The translations under genes were made by a program, and so were the position numbers. Shown piece by piece: positions 1 to 8,564 of a stretch of DNA of 64,000 bases (the stretch's first letter is position 1; each line of letters begins with the position of its first letter). This DNA is from Cymbomonas tetramitiformis. Lineage: Eukaryota; Chlorophyta; Pyramimonadophyceae; Pyramimonadales; Pyramimonadaceae. Below the pieces are notes generated by a model. It saw only the letters and a list, made by a program, of their open reading frames with translations. It ran no database searches and had not been told where the DNA came from. Location: positions 62,001-126,000 of the forward strand of contig LGRX02034248.1 in the NCBI GenBank assembly GCA_001247695.2, in the 5' to 3' direction.

Positions 1-207
1 CTGGTTTGCTTACACAGTGCCTTTCAGTTGTTTAGCGGGAGCTCCTTACCCGTAGGTTTCTGCACTTGTGCTAGCTAGAGGGTTTCAATTTGTGTATCAG
101 AATAGCACAGTTGGATTAGCAGTTAGGTTTGTCACCCTAGCTCCTACCCTAACTTATCTTAACTTCTCTGACTTACCTGTCAGTCACCACCCACAGTGTT
201 GGGGTGG
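1..207. other. Unassigned sequence at window edge
   Basis: No convincing ORF. The sequence leads directly into the LTR-like repeat at 208 and may belong to the same degenerate element. Nothing else can be supported. Confidence 0.4.
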
Positions 208-468
208 TGTGCTGAAATCTGTATAGGCAGCCCTGACCGGGAGTCCCGGTGCAGGCCCCTATGACAGATTCCTAGGTAGCCAACACTGGACCGTGACTGA
301 TCCGTAAGCCTGTGCTGTGACACACCGAGTGTCACAGGTAGCTAGACTCGAGACCGTTCAGACTCCGTGACCGTTCCGGGTATATCTAGCTTAGGGTTTA
401 TTTCTTATACGAGTTTATCTATATTGGTTCACTGACTGTCTGATATCTTGAACCGGGATATTCCAGTA
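208..468 (+). repeat. Dispersed LTR-like repeat, copy A
   Basis: About 260 bp from TGTGCTGAAATC to ATTCCAGTA. It is closely matched at 38118-38389, with scattered substitutions and small indels. Both copies share the central motif GTATATCTAGCTTAGGG and the end CCGGGATATTCCAGTA. The TG start and sharp edges suggest a solo LTR or terminal repeat of a short element. No coding region lies between copy A and any second copy nearby, so it is called a dispersed repeat. Confidence 0.7.
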
Positions 469-1295
469 CCCCTCGCCCTGAGGTGCCACGTCGGCAGTCA
501 GCTTTTCACCGTTTGCACAGAAAATAAAACACCTAAGTTATTTTATTATCTCATCTTAGTCTTCGTGTGTATCTGCGAGTGCCCGACTGTTTTTTTTTGG
601 AGTCCGACCTGAATATATATCACAGACATATTTCAGGTTCTCCATTAGAGAGGGAGGGTCCTACGCGCCTGTTGTTGGTTTATATGTCAAAACCCGAGTC
701 GACAACGCTGTTCATTCGGCTAATTTCGGTTCAAAAAATGCAACATAATAATAACAGAATGGGCTATTATAGTAAGCAATTTGGTTGTAGACAAGGCAGA
801 CAAGGTTTCATATTTTTAGCACCAAGGTATATTACTTCAGGTTCATAACTACTGTATGCCCCACAAGGTAATGCACTACGGTCACTGTAACTCCGTAAAA
901 TATCATAACGCGACGGCCGCTCTACGTGACGAAACGTCCCATTTCCCAGCATGGATACACGACAGCGACGCGACGCGATGCGACGTTTGAGAGGATGACG
1001 CTGTGGAATGCATATCCAGTCTATTTTGTTATTCACATCGGTTCGTCCAAATAGCGTCCAAAAGTCCATTTGGGCAGTATCTGACCACCCATTATTTTGT
1101 TTGCAATGCATCTTATGATCTTTGGAAAGATCCTATTTTTGAGACGCCATCGGGTGGGCAGTGACCATTCAATTCTGGACCGGGCAAGCCAAGTGGCCGA
1201 CCTTCCTCCTCCAACAAACAGCCTACTAACAAAAACGAGTTCGCACCGATCACACTCAAGAGAAGGTTCAAGTTTGCGAATTTAGACGCGCCAAA
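469..1295. other. Repeat remnants and spacer
   Basis: At 523-556 there is an AATAAAAC motif followed by TTATTATCTCATCTTAG. The same pair occurs in the LTR at 36529-36791 and, in variant form, in the LTRs at 45464 and 47610. This stretch therefore probably holds another decayed LTR of that family. From about 640 to 1295 I see only short ORFs of no recognisable family. Confidence 0.4.
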
Positions 1296-1556
1296 ATGTT
1301 TTCGGCTGGTGGTGTCCTAGCCAAACCCCGTGTAGCTACACTGACCACACGCACATTCGTTCCGCGCCCTCGCAACTCCCCACTTTCCCTCAAGAGGGTG
1401 CAAGTGGCCTCCTCTAGCCGTCGCTCCCTCGTTACGTGCTCACTGCGCTCGCCACCAGGATGCTTCGTGTCTGCTATCGACGAGTCGTACAAGGTTATCG
1501 CCAGGGCTGAAATTCCCGGTTCGACTCTTTCCCAACGACTCGAGAACACAGTTTGA
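1296..1556 (+). CDS. Candidate first exon with transit-peptide-like composition
   Basis: This 86-codon ORF starts at an ATG and its first ~50 residues are rich in Ser, Arg, Thr and Val with very few acidic residues, the composition expected of a plastid or mitochondrial targeting peptide. No family is recognised. A GTAAGT-type donor lies downstream at 1616 and an acceptor at 1682, so it could belong to a plus-strand gene with the exon-like stretches at 1683-1801 and 2532-2700. I could not make a single open reading frame across all three, so the grouping is tentative and the ORF may be spurious. Confidence 0.22.
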   Translation: MFSAGGVLAKPRVATLTTRTFVPRPRNSPLSLKRVQVASSSRRSLVTCSLRSPPGCFVSAIDESYKVIARAEIPGSTLSQRLENTV

Positions 1557-1682
1557 ATATGCTTATCTGGCAACGCCTCATCTCACCCTTTGCCGTCAAG
1601 CTCCACCAAGCGGTTGTAAGTTATAGCTCGCATTTTCTCGGGTCTTATCACCGTTTGACCCTTTCTTTTGTTGCTAGCGCAG

Positions 1683-1801
1683 CCTTGGTGGGGCGTGAAG
1701 ATTTCCTTGACCAAATATTCAAATGGGCCATCAATGAGTTTGAAATCAACGGAAGGGAAAAATACGGTATGAAGATGAATGTGGACATCATGGAGAACGA
1801 G
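1683..1801 (+). CDS. Candidate internal exon, unknown protein
   Basis: It is bounded by a pyrimidine-rich acceptor ending GCGCAG at 1682 and a GTAACT donor at 1802. The open frame encodes LVGREDFLDQIFKWAINEFE and then a charged stretch ending DIMENE. Balanced composition and splice signals on both sides suggest real coding sequence. No domain is recognised. The preceding stretch 1512-1615 is open in a compatible phase and ends at a GTAAGT donor. Confidence 0.3.
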
Positions 1802-2531
1802 GTAACTACCCCGTCTCAGGGAAAACACGTAGATACTTTTATCATGTTTCCGCCTGCGCACGGTGAGAGTTGCTGCGATATTCGGTATATAATTCTGGGT
1901 TCTGTTGCACTTTTGCTTCAACACGGCTGGGATACCTGGTCCCTCGATATTTTCAGTGCATATCGGAAGTTGCACGCTAGAAGCTACTCGCAAAAACGCT
2001 TACTAGTTGATGCGTATTATTCGTCACGGTCTTTTCCCCTTACGTTGTCATGTGTGTGTTTTAAACCTGTGAAATGTTACTCCCGAAAGGACAGCCTAAC
2101 CGTTTTTCTTCGACCAGTGAAAATATTCTCCTAACTCCGAGGCCATGTTTTTGCCGTGGTGCGCAGGCGGGCGATCCCACGGGATTTACAATCAAATTGA
2201 ATAACGGGTAGGTCTTTCGCCTGTTTCAACTGTGTCGGGGGCTTTACCATTGCCCAGGTCACCCTGTTCCCCCACTTCTTGTTTTTGCGCTTCACTCGTT
2301 GGGCCCAGTTCCCTCAGAACAACCTAAACTATGGAATAAAATTGATCCTGTTTAGTCTAGGGAGTAAAGTCCTGTAAAGGCATTCTTATATGGAACCACA
2401 AACGAGTTCGGTTCGAGACAACTTGCAACGAGCCTCTCTCTTTGCGCAGTGGCGTGTTCCTATCACGATACCCTTCACGATATTGGTAGGTTAGTTTAGG
2501 GTTTTTTAAAGTTCTACCTGTTTCACCTGAG

Positions 2532-2700
2532 GGGGAGTGCTATGCGACAGGGATGAGGTAACTGCAGAATGCTGTTTGGACGACGAAGTCATCAAAGTGG
2601 AGAGGGCACCTGGAGGTTTTGGAGTGGAGGTTGGCCCTGATGGCCCGTCCTCGGAGTGGGCAAAAGTGGAAGAAATCGTCGGGAAGAACTTTTTGATCAG
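2532..2700 (+). CDS. Candidate internal exon, unknown protein
   Basis: The frame reads acidic and mixed residues including VERAPGGFGVEVGPDG and WAKVEEIVGKNFLIR, then meets a clean CAG|GTAAAG donor at 2700/2701. The acceptor is ambiguous (AG at 2531, 2550 or 2567). It looks like host coding sequence, possibly the same gene as 1683-1801, but no family is recognised and phases between exons were not reconciled. Confidence 0.28.
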
Positions 2701-3616
2701 GTAAAGCTTGGTGTGCGCTTCCGAAGTGCATCGTAGAAGTATTCGGGCTAAAAAAACAGATGGACTGGTGCAATCTTTCATCTTGTTCGACTCTCCTAAA
2801 AGACCGGTCTACATGTTCCCGTGCTCTTTTCTTTTCAGAATACAAACTGCTCGCTTTACAAGCATCCAGCACCGTCTTGTTGTGTCATAATCTAGGCACC
2901 GGTTTGTAGAAACGGGACACGCTTAGCTGACAATGGCCTGCTGTGTTGCAGGCGTAAAGTGGGGCCTTTGGCAGATTCTCTTCGTCCAACACTTGCAGCC
3001 ACCCTGTCATCTGTTTCCCGAGCAGTGAATAAGTATTATGCTTTCGGCTCTGTGTATTCCGATGATTCTACGTAAGAAACTGGTCAAGCATATGACTGAA
3101 CATTGCACCAGCGTCATGAACACGAAGGAAGACCATGAGTTCTCGGCGCGTTGAGGTAGAGATATGCTGCTATGCCGCAGAAAGTATCCACGGTTATCAA
3201 AGTGTGCACACATCTCCCTCGTTCCAAGACGACAGATCCAGGACCCAGGCTCACTCAGGTGCCGGACCTGCAGAATAGCATACTGTAATCACGGGGAATT
3301 AGTACTGACTAAGCCAAATAATGGACTAAAGCTTCATTTTAATACCTTCGATTAGTTGGTTTGTGCATCAGGAGATTTCCAATATTTATGAATGCTTGCA
3401 GTTTTCTATGTAGATACAATTTAGGCTTTATAATATGTTCTCTTGCTTGCTGAATGGAGAACTCAAGTCTGATTTTGTGATATATTGTCAAATATTCCGC
3501 AATTTACTGTACGTAACAATCGGCCTTTGGTGTGTTTCTAGAAAATAATATCCTCAAAATTTGGGTATTCCTTTATCGAGCACATCCTCAGCTCATAGAA
3601 TTATGGGTTTAATGTG
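2701..3616. other. Spacer without recognisable gene
   Basis: Only short ORFs are present. Polypyrimidine-AG acceptors near 2840 and 2951 could mark further exons of the tentative upstream gene, but no coding frame stands out. The sequence becomes AT-rich after 3300. Confidence 0.35.
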
Positions 3617-3765
3617 GAATGCGCGTAGGCAAATGCCATAGATGGTGGAATGCGCGTTGGCAAATGATTGTAATGGCCATCTGCGCGTAGGCAAATGATT
3701 TTAACGGTAGTGTGCGCGTAGGCAAATGATTTTAATGGCCGTCTGCCCGTAGGCAAATGCTCGGG
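3617..3765 (+). repeat. Tandem repeat, ~31-33 bp unit, 5 copies
   Basis: Five imperfect copies of a unit containing TGCGCGTAGGCAAATG follow one another at 31-34 bp spacing. The spacers (ATTTTAATGGCCATC and variants) are also related. It is non-coding in all frames examined. Confidence 0.85.
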
Positions 3766-3771
3766 ACTTGT

Positions 3772-3799
3772 GAACCACTTTGGTGAGCCAAAGTGGTTC
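3772..3799. other. Perfect 12-bp-arm hairpin
   Basis: GAACCACTTTGG and its exact reverse complement flank a 4-nt TGAG loop directly after the tandem array. A partial third copy (AAAGTGGTTC) follows at about 3804. Confidence 0.8.
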
Positions 3800-4377
3800 G
3801 CGAAAGTGGTTCATAAAATTCACACTGCTGTAACGCGTAATGCGCTGGGTATTCTGAATTATTTATGACGTTTTTGTATATAATTTATATTTGGGAACTG
3901 ACGTTTCCCCGACACAACTGACATGGCAAGAGAAATTCAGCGCAGATGAATATGGCAGTTCGATTAAAACATTTTTCACGGCTGAAATGGCTCGAAAACC
4001 CATCATGTGTTAAGTATGAGAGCCCGCCGCATTAAGCCCCCCTTAAATATTCTTTTTTCGTGATTATTACTGGTCATACGAGCCTGGAAAGGTCCAACGT
4101 CCAACTCTATAGCCGATGTGGCGCAACATCATTCACGTCTTGGATACATTTCGTGATTCATTAGACGGGCGAAATTCGGAATTATAATCTCATTCATCTG
4201 AACCGTGCACTGAAAATGTAGTAAGATCTGCATTTAATCGTGCGTCCCCGCGAAAAGGTTGAAGTGGGGTACGCCACATTTCTTGGGTGGCATATGACTG
4301 CTTTTTTGTACAGTATGTCATTTTGAGACGCAAACGATTTGGTTTGGGGTTTGACAGATTCACCTCTCGCATACTCG
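3800..4377. other. AT-rich spacer left of the gypsy element
   Basis: No ORF or repeat that I can support. It is the left flank of the insertion at 4383. Confidence 0.4.
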
Positions 4378-4382
4378 CAGTG
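4378..4382. repeat. Target-site duplication CAGTG, left copy
   Basis: CAGTG directly precedes the left LTR and recurs directly after the right LTR at 20520-20524. Five base pairs is the usual duplication for Ty3/gypsy integrases. Confidence 0.92.
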
Positions 4383-5699
4383 TGAACAAGGCTACAATTC
4401 AAGCAATTGCAATATCTTTATGGCAGGAAAGATTGACCAGTAAATTAACAGGTTGAGCAACAGCTCCTCCAAATAGTTACTTCAAGTTAGAACAGCCTCC
4501 AAATGGGCAATATTCAAGTCTTATACTTTCAAGTCGCGCAGTTCATATCTCTAATCGATCTGTCCCATGTCGGCTGGCATATCATCATCTGCCACCTATA
4601 CAAATCCTAATGAGAGAATCTGCATTTGGACAATCCTAATCAAGACAGTTGATTTCATTGTCCCTTGCTGATCTTTGCTTTCTTCCTACGAGGAGCCACG
4701 TCAAGCACTTCTTCTTCATCACTGTCACTGCTTATGGAGCATTTCAATTGAGTTATATACTCATGTGTCCAACATCTCGGATATTTCCTAGGTTGCCTCT
4801 TCGTCTCTTCAGACACCCCAGCCTTATTCTCACCCATTGAAGTCAATCCAGTATCTGACCCACAAGGTTTCTTCGGTGGTGCATGAACAGTCTCCACCAC
4901 AGAGGCTGGGGCATCCTCAGATATGGCCTCAGACTCCTGCTCGGTGATAGGCGGATCCTCTGGCTGAACAGGTGAGGTCGGGGATGTGCCCTTTGGCACC
5001 CAGATAAGTTCACCCTTCTCATCCATGATCAATTGCAGTCCCAGTCTCTTCAACCTTCGAGCTTCAGCTTGTTCTTCAGCATCGTCAGCTACCAAGTCAT
5101 CGAACTCGCTGACGTCATCCTCAGTGTCATCATATTCGGGCGAGGCTGGCTCCCATTTCGGACTGGCAGTGTCCATGTCATATGTGACACCCGCGTCATC
5201 GTTGTCATCCGAACCTGGTAGCTTCTCCTTACTGTTAGTGACACCCGCGTCATCATTGTCATCAGAATCCGGTAACTTCTCTTTACTCCAGGACACAGCG
5301 CCTGTACCCGAATCGTCACTGTCTGTAGGCTCTGAGTGTACAGGCTTACGCCCCGTGTCGGGAATTCCACAATATTCGTCATCGTCAATCACAATCGTCG
5401 GATTCCCGCGCCCAATGCTGCTGATCGGTAATGAGAATGGCGCTACCGGCGCCTTCAACTGAGTGGCGTCTTCCAGAAACCAGCCGCCGCCCCTATTACG
5501 CTCCCAGCGGCGTAGAGCACCCGAAGGGTGGACGATAATATGCTGCCAGCTATAATCCAGTCCAGGCTTTCGCTCCCCATAGTACGAAGTCAATGGCTCG
5601 GGAGTCCCCTTCCGAGCCCATTGCCATTTCACTGCTCCAGTACGCGTAAATACAATATGCCAATCGAATAGTTTGGCATGGCTAGTGTTCCCTGGCACA
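4383..5699 (-). repeat. 3' LTR of the gypsy element
   Basis: The 1,317-bp LTR starts TGTGCCAGGG and ends CCTTGTTCA on the element strand. It aligns end to end with 19191-20519. The differences seen are two short indels (4 and 8 bp, extra in the right copy) and about six substitutions. A purine tract immediately precedes it on the element strand, identifying it as the 3' LTR. Confidence 0.96.
4655..5698 (-). CDS. Long acidic ORF inside the LTR, function unknown
   Basis: An open frame of 347 codons covers most of the 3' LTR and begins at its very first bases. The codon at that position is GTG, and no ATG occurs in the first ~160 codons, so translation would need a non-ATG start, splicing from upstream, or it is fortuitous. 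The N-terminal ~90 residues are Trp/Tyr-rich and look folded (WQWARKG, DYSWQHIIVHPSG). The middle is strongly acidic with two tandem DSDDNDDAGVT units. The C-terminus has a basic cluster RRKKAKI resembling a nuclear localisation signal. The 5' LTR copy carries two frameshifting indels. No family is recognised. Confidence 0.45.
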   Translation of the reverse strand: MPGNTSHAKLFDWHIVFTRTGAVKWQWARKGTPEPLTSYYGERKPGLDYSWQHIIVHPSGALRRWERNRGGGWFLEDATQLKAPVAPFSLPISSIGRGNPTIVIDDDEYCGIPDTGRKPVHSEPTDSDDSGTGAVSWSKEKLPDSDDNDDAGVTNSKEKLPGSDDNDDAGVTYDMDTASPKWEPASPEYDDTEDDVSEFDDLVADDAEEQAEARRLKRLGLQLIMDEKGELIWVPKGTSPTSPVQPEDPPITEQESEAISEDAPASVVETVHAPPKKPCGSDTGLTSMGENKAGVSEETKRQPRKYPRCWTHEYITQLKCSISSDSDEEEVLDVAPRRKKAKISKGQ

Positions 5700-5700
5700 A

Positions 5701-5713
5701 CTCCTCCCCTCTT
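5701..5713 (-). promoter_or_regulatory. Polypurine tract (plus-strand primer)
   Basis: On the element strand the sequence AAGAGGGGAGGAG lies one base from the start of the 3' LTR. This is the expected position and composition of the primer for plus-strand DNA synthesis, and it fixes the element's orientation. Confidence 0.88.
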
Positions 5714-5779
5714 AGCTTGTTAGTACAAAGAGATGATAACTCGGAGTCATTTGTACAGCAGCTAAGATCCAGACACCGA

Positions 5780-5995
5780 TCAGCCATGCTTATGGATGCG
5801 TGATATGCTTTTCTGATCGAACAGGTGCTCGAAGAGTTGGCGAAGCAATCCAGAGGGCAGAGGGTATACAGCAGCGGAGACTCCCGCTCCTTGTTGCCCA
5901 GGATGAGGCCCCAGTTGAGCAGTTTCCGGATGTGATCCCAGCGTCTGTTGGTGAAGGCAAGGAGTATCCATCGTACAGTACCGCAGGTCCACTGG
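5780..5995 (-). pseudogene. Displaced C-terminal end of the retrotransposon cytosine methyltransferase
   Basis: If the nested insertion and one copy of its target duplication are ignored, the frame from the upstream methyltransferase ORF runs from PPPVDLRY straight into this segment. It continues through SHPETAQLGPH and VYPLPSGLLRQLFEHL to a stop at about 5780. The last motif resembles the end of C5-methyltransferases, where a short proline-led helix closes the fold. It ends about 65 nt before the polypurine tract, so pol originally extended almost to the 3' LTR. Confidence 0.75.
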
Positions 5996-6985
5996 GGTAC
6001 AGTAAGAACCGGGTTATAAGAAAGTCGACCTATAAGAAAGCAGCCGCTGGGTTTTGGCCAAAATTTTAAGAACAAGAAAGTAAGCCAGCCGCTGGCGAAG
6101 TGACGGAGACCTACTCAAAAACGTCCATATTAAGAAAGTACACACGCTGGGAAAATGAAATATTATGCATAAATTATAGCAAAAAACATTGATTTAAGAA
6201 TAAAGTACCCGCTAGATTTCTGGAAGTAAATAATGTAAGTAGATTATACTATAACGAATATGCAGGAGTGGGCAACCTATTGTGTTAGTAATTTAAGAGC
6301 TTTAAAACCTACATGATAACAGGTTTCAAGACAAATTAAAATGTGTCAATGAGGAGTGCACGGGCAATATATCATAAATCACAAATCCTGTTACCACGGC
6401 TAATAGGGAACTTAATTAATCCATTTATCTCATGCAATGCGATACCGGCTGTATAACATAAACCCACACTGCATTTACAAGCAGTGGCTACAAGCCTATT
6501 ACTCCACAGGTGCAAACATAAGCCAAGATCCATCCACAGCCTCTGCAAGCTGTGCCTCTGTGAGGTTGCCTACATATGTGCTTGTAGTCAAGCCGTGCTT
6601 TGCGACCCTCCCCTCACAAGGGTAGAACACCTGGAAGGTGAAACCCTCTTTGTTTGTGGGCAACTTCTTGCGTACACGCCCGAGATGCCAACCCACTTGC
6701 AGTACCCCCATTACAGTACAGTTCCAACGAACGTTTGCACAGTCGATTGTTTTAAGAAAACGTTAAGAAAGCAGCCGCTGAGTTGCATCGCCCAAGGGGC
6801 GTCGATTAAGAATGTGTCACGCTAGCGATCCCGAAAAACGGACGAATGCTATCAATCCAAGGCGGCCAGGGGGGGCATTCTAAGAAAGCTCCCCACGCTG
6901 GCTGTCGCACGATGGCCCTCAGATTAAGAAAGCCAGCCGCTAGATTTTTGGGCCTGCTTTCTTATATACCGGTTCTTACTGTACC
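5996..6985. mobile_element. Nested 990-bp TIR element (MITE-like)
   Basis: The termini are inverted: GGTACAGTAAGAACCGG at the left and its reverse complement at the right, extending imperfectly to about 29 bp (27 matches). It is flanked by GCAGGTCCACTGG at 5983-5995 and 6986-6998; the shared flank can be read as up to 18 bp. At least eight degenerate copies of TTAAGAAAGCAGCCGCTGG lie inside, clustered toward both ends, in the manner of subterminal transposase-binding sites. No transposase ORF is present, so it is non-autonomous. The CAGTAAGAACC..TATAAGAAAG ends resemble pogo/Tc1-type TIRs, but the long duplication does not fit the TA target of that group. Confidence 0.85.
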
Positions 6986-8564
6986 GCAGGTCCACTGGAG
7001 GAGGCGACTGTGTCCAGATGCAAGTAGGCTTGCGGTAGCCAGTGCCATACATACAGCAAGAGCAATACAACGGAGTGGGTAACCGACGAACTACTGGTCG
7101 AAATCGCAGCGCAAAGGGAAACCTGCCCATCGGATTTTCCATAAACCAATGCTTGGGTTTGAGGAAGTCGAAGATTTGGAGCGTACGGCGTACATAGGCA
7201 TCAGCCTGTCGCAGTTGTCGCACCCCTGTGGTCTTAGCCTGACTGTATTCAGTGCACGGTGGGCTAGCCCAGATGACGTCAAAGTAACCAGGCGCGTAAC
7301 GCTTGAAGTCCCAGTCCTGAACCTTCTCAGCGTAGGTAGGTTGCCAGCGAGGATCATGATCTACGGTGACCACGGTACTCTTCGGATAACATGACAGGAA
7401 ACTTCTCTCCACACTACCTGTACCACTGAAAAGTACTAGTAGTCGCAACTCGCGTGTCGAGACCACAGAGTCCAGAAGAGCCAGATGCGTCACAAAGGCG
7501 TCAGAGGAGCGACAGTATTGTTCCCAAGGTAGGCAGTTGTCCAGAGAAAGAGGTTCCCCTTCATCAGCGGTGTCCAGGAAGGTTAGAGCTCTGGCGCGTT
7601 CCCGCCTTTGCTTCCGCTGCATTCTGACCTCCTGTAAGGCTTTTTCGCGGGCTTGTCCTTCTCGGGATAGTCTCAGTTGTTCAAACTCTGTGAGCTGTTC
7701 GAGTTCACCCCCGTAGTTCAACGACTCGCGAGTCTTCCAGGAGTCATGAGCATTAGAGTACCCAGTCCAGCGAACCAGAAATTCTTCTACTTCCTTACCT
7801 CCTCTCGCAGGTTTCACTCTTCGAGCCAGAATCTTAGACACATGTGTCTGGGATTGTCCATCCACGAGAACCTTGGCAGGAGTAGGTGTTTGCTGACGCA
7901 GCGCAAAAGCTTCATCCGCGGTGCGGTATTCCTTGAGGCGATGCTGCGCAAAAACATCGTGGATACGCCATTTAGGGGGTAACTTGAGCCGATAAGCCAC
8001 CGGAGCACCTCTGTCAATTTCGGGTAGCTCTCCCTGCTGGTCACTGAAGAACCTCTCGGTGATGGGTAAGGGCCCGTGCCAGCGAGGTCCCAGCTTCCTG
8101 AAGGATTCGCGGTTCATGATATTTTCCGTGAGATGCTTGGCATCTACCCAGACCAAGTCTCCCAACTGAAAGGATTTGGCGGTGTGACGCTGGTCAAACT
8201 GATGTCGCTGGCGTTGCTGTGCCAGTTCTAGCTTAGTGCGGGCGTCCTCTAGTTGAGCCGCGAATTTACTAGCCATCTCGTGGGCAGTACCTTCTCCACC
8301 CTTGCGCCTGGAGTGTTGTCCAGCAGCGGCTTGCAGGAACAAGTCCAGTTGCGACATAGGCGAGTGCCCCAAGACCAACTCAAAAGGGGTAAAGCCGGTT
8401 ACATCGCTCCGCGTATCGTTTATGGCGAACTCCACGTTGGCACACCACAAATCCCAGTCCTCTGGATTGCTGCCTACGAAGGACCTCAGCATGTCTTCTA
8501 CCACGCGGTTGGTATGTTCAGCTTGTCCGTCCGAACCAGGGTTATAAGGCGTAGTGGAGGCCAC
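6924..8564 (-). CDS. Gypsy pol 3' part: integrase C-terminus, chromodomain, C5-methyltransferase-like domain
   Basis: This 546-codon ORF continues the integrase after a frameshift near 8566. Residue E23 in NRVVEDML is the third catalytic acid of the D,D-E triad. Residues ~130-215 form the integrase C-terminal domain (GDLVWV, LGPRWHGPLPI). Residues ~241-296 are a chromodomain (VEEFLVRWTGY, DSWKTRESL), a fold that binds methylated histone tails. Residues ~371 onward are a SAM-dependent C5-methyltransferase-like domain with motif I (LFSGTGS), an acidic motif II (VDHD), catalytic motif IV as SPPCTEYS rather than the usual PCQ, ENP as motif VI, and YRKPTCIWT late in the fold. The frame is interrupted after PPPVDLRY by the nested element at 5996-6985, and the final residues are encoded by it. 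Confidence 0.92.
   Translation of the reverse strand: MASTTPYNPGSDGQAEHTNRVVEDMLRSFVGSNPEDWDLWCANVEFAINDTRSDVTGFTPFELVLGHSPMSQLDLFLQAAAGQHSRRKGGEGTAHEMASKFAAQLEDARTKLELAQQRQRHQFDQRHTAKSFQLGDLVWVDAKHLTENIMNRESFRKLGPRWHGPLPITERFFSDQQGELPEIDRGAPVAYRLKLPPKWRIHDVFAQHRLKEYRTADEAFALRQQTPTPAKVLVDGQSQTHVSKILARRVKPARGGKEVEEFLVRWTGYSNAHDSWKTRESLNYGGELEQLTEFEQLRLSREGQAREKALQEVRMQRKQRRERARALTFLDTADEGEPLSLDNCLPWEQYCRSSDAFVTHLALLDSVVSTRELRLLVLFSGTGSVERSFLSCYPKSTVVTVDHDPRWQPTYAEKVQDWDFKRYAPGYFDVIWASPPCTEYSQAKTTGVRQLRQADAYVRRTLQIFDFLKPKHWFMENPMGRFPFALRFRPVVRRLPTPLYCSCCMYGTGYRKPTCIWTQSPPPVDLRYSKNRYIRKQAQKSSGWLS

Noticed and set aside
5629..6075. 148-codon minus-strand ORF across the left end of the nested element
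   Set aside because: It reads through the TIR and LTR junction in the wrong frame. The frame ending near 5780 is the true methyltransferase continuation.
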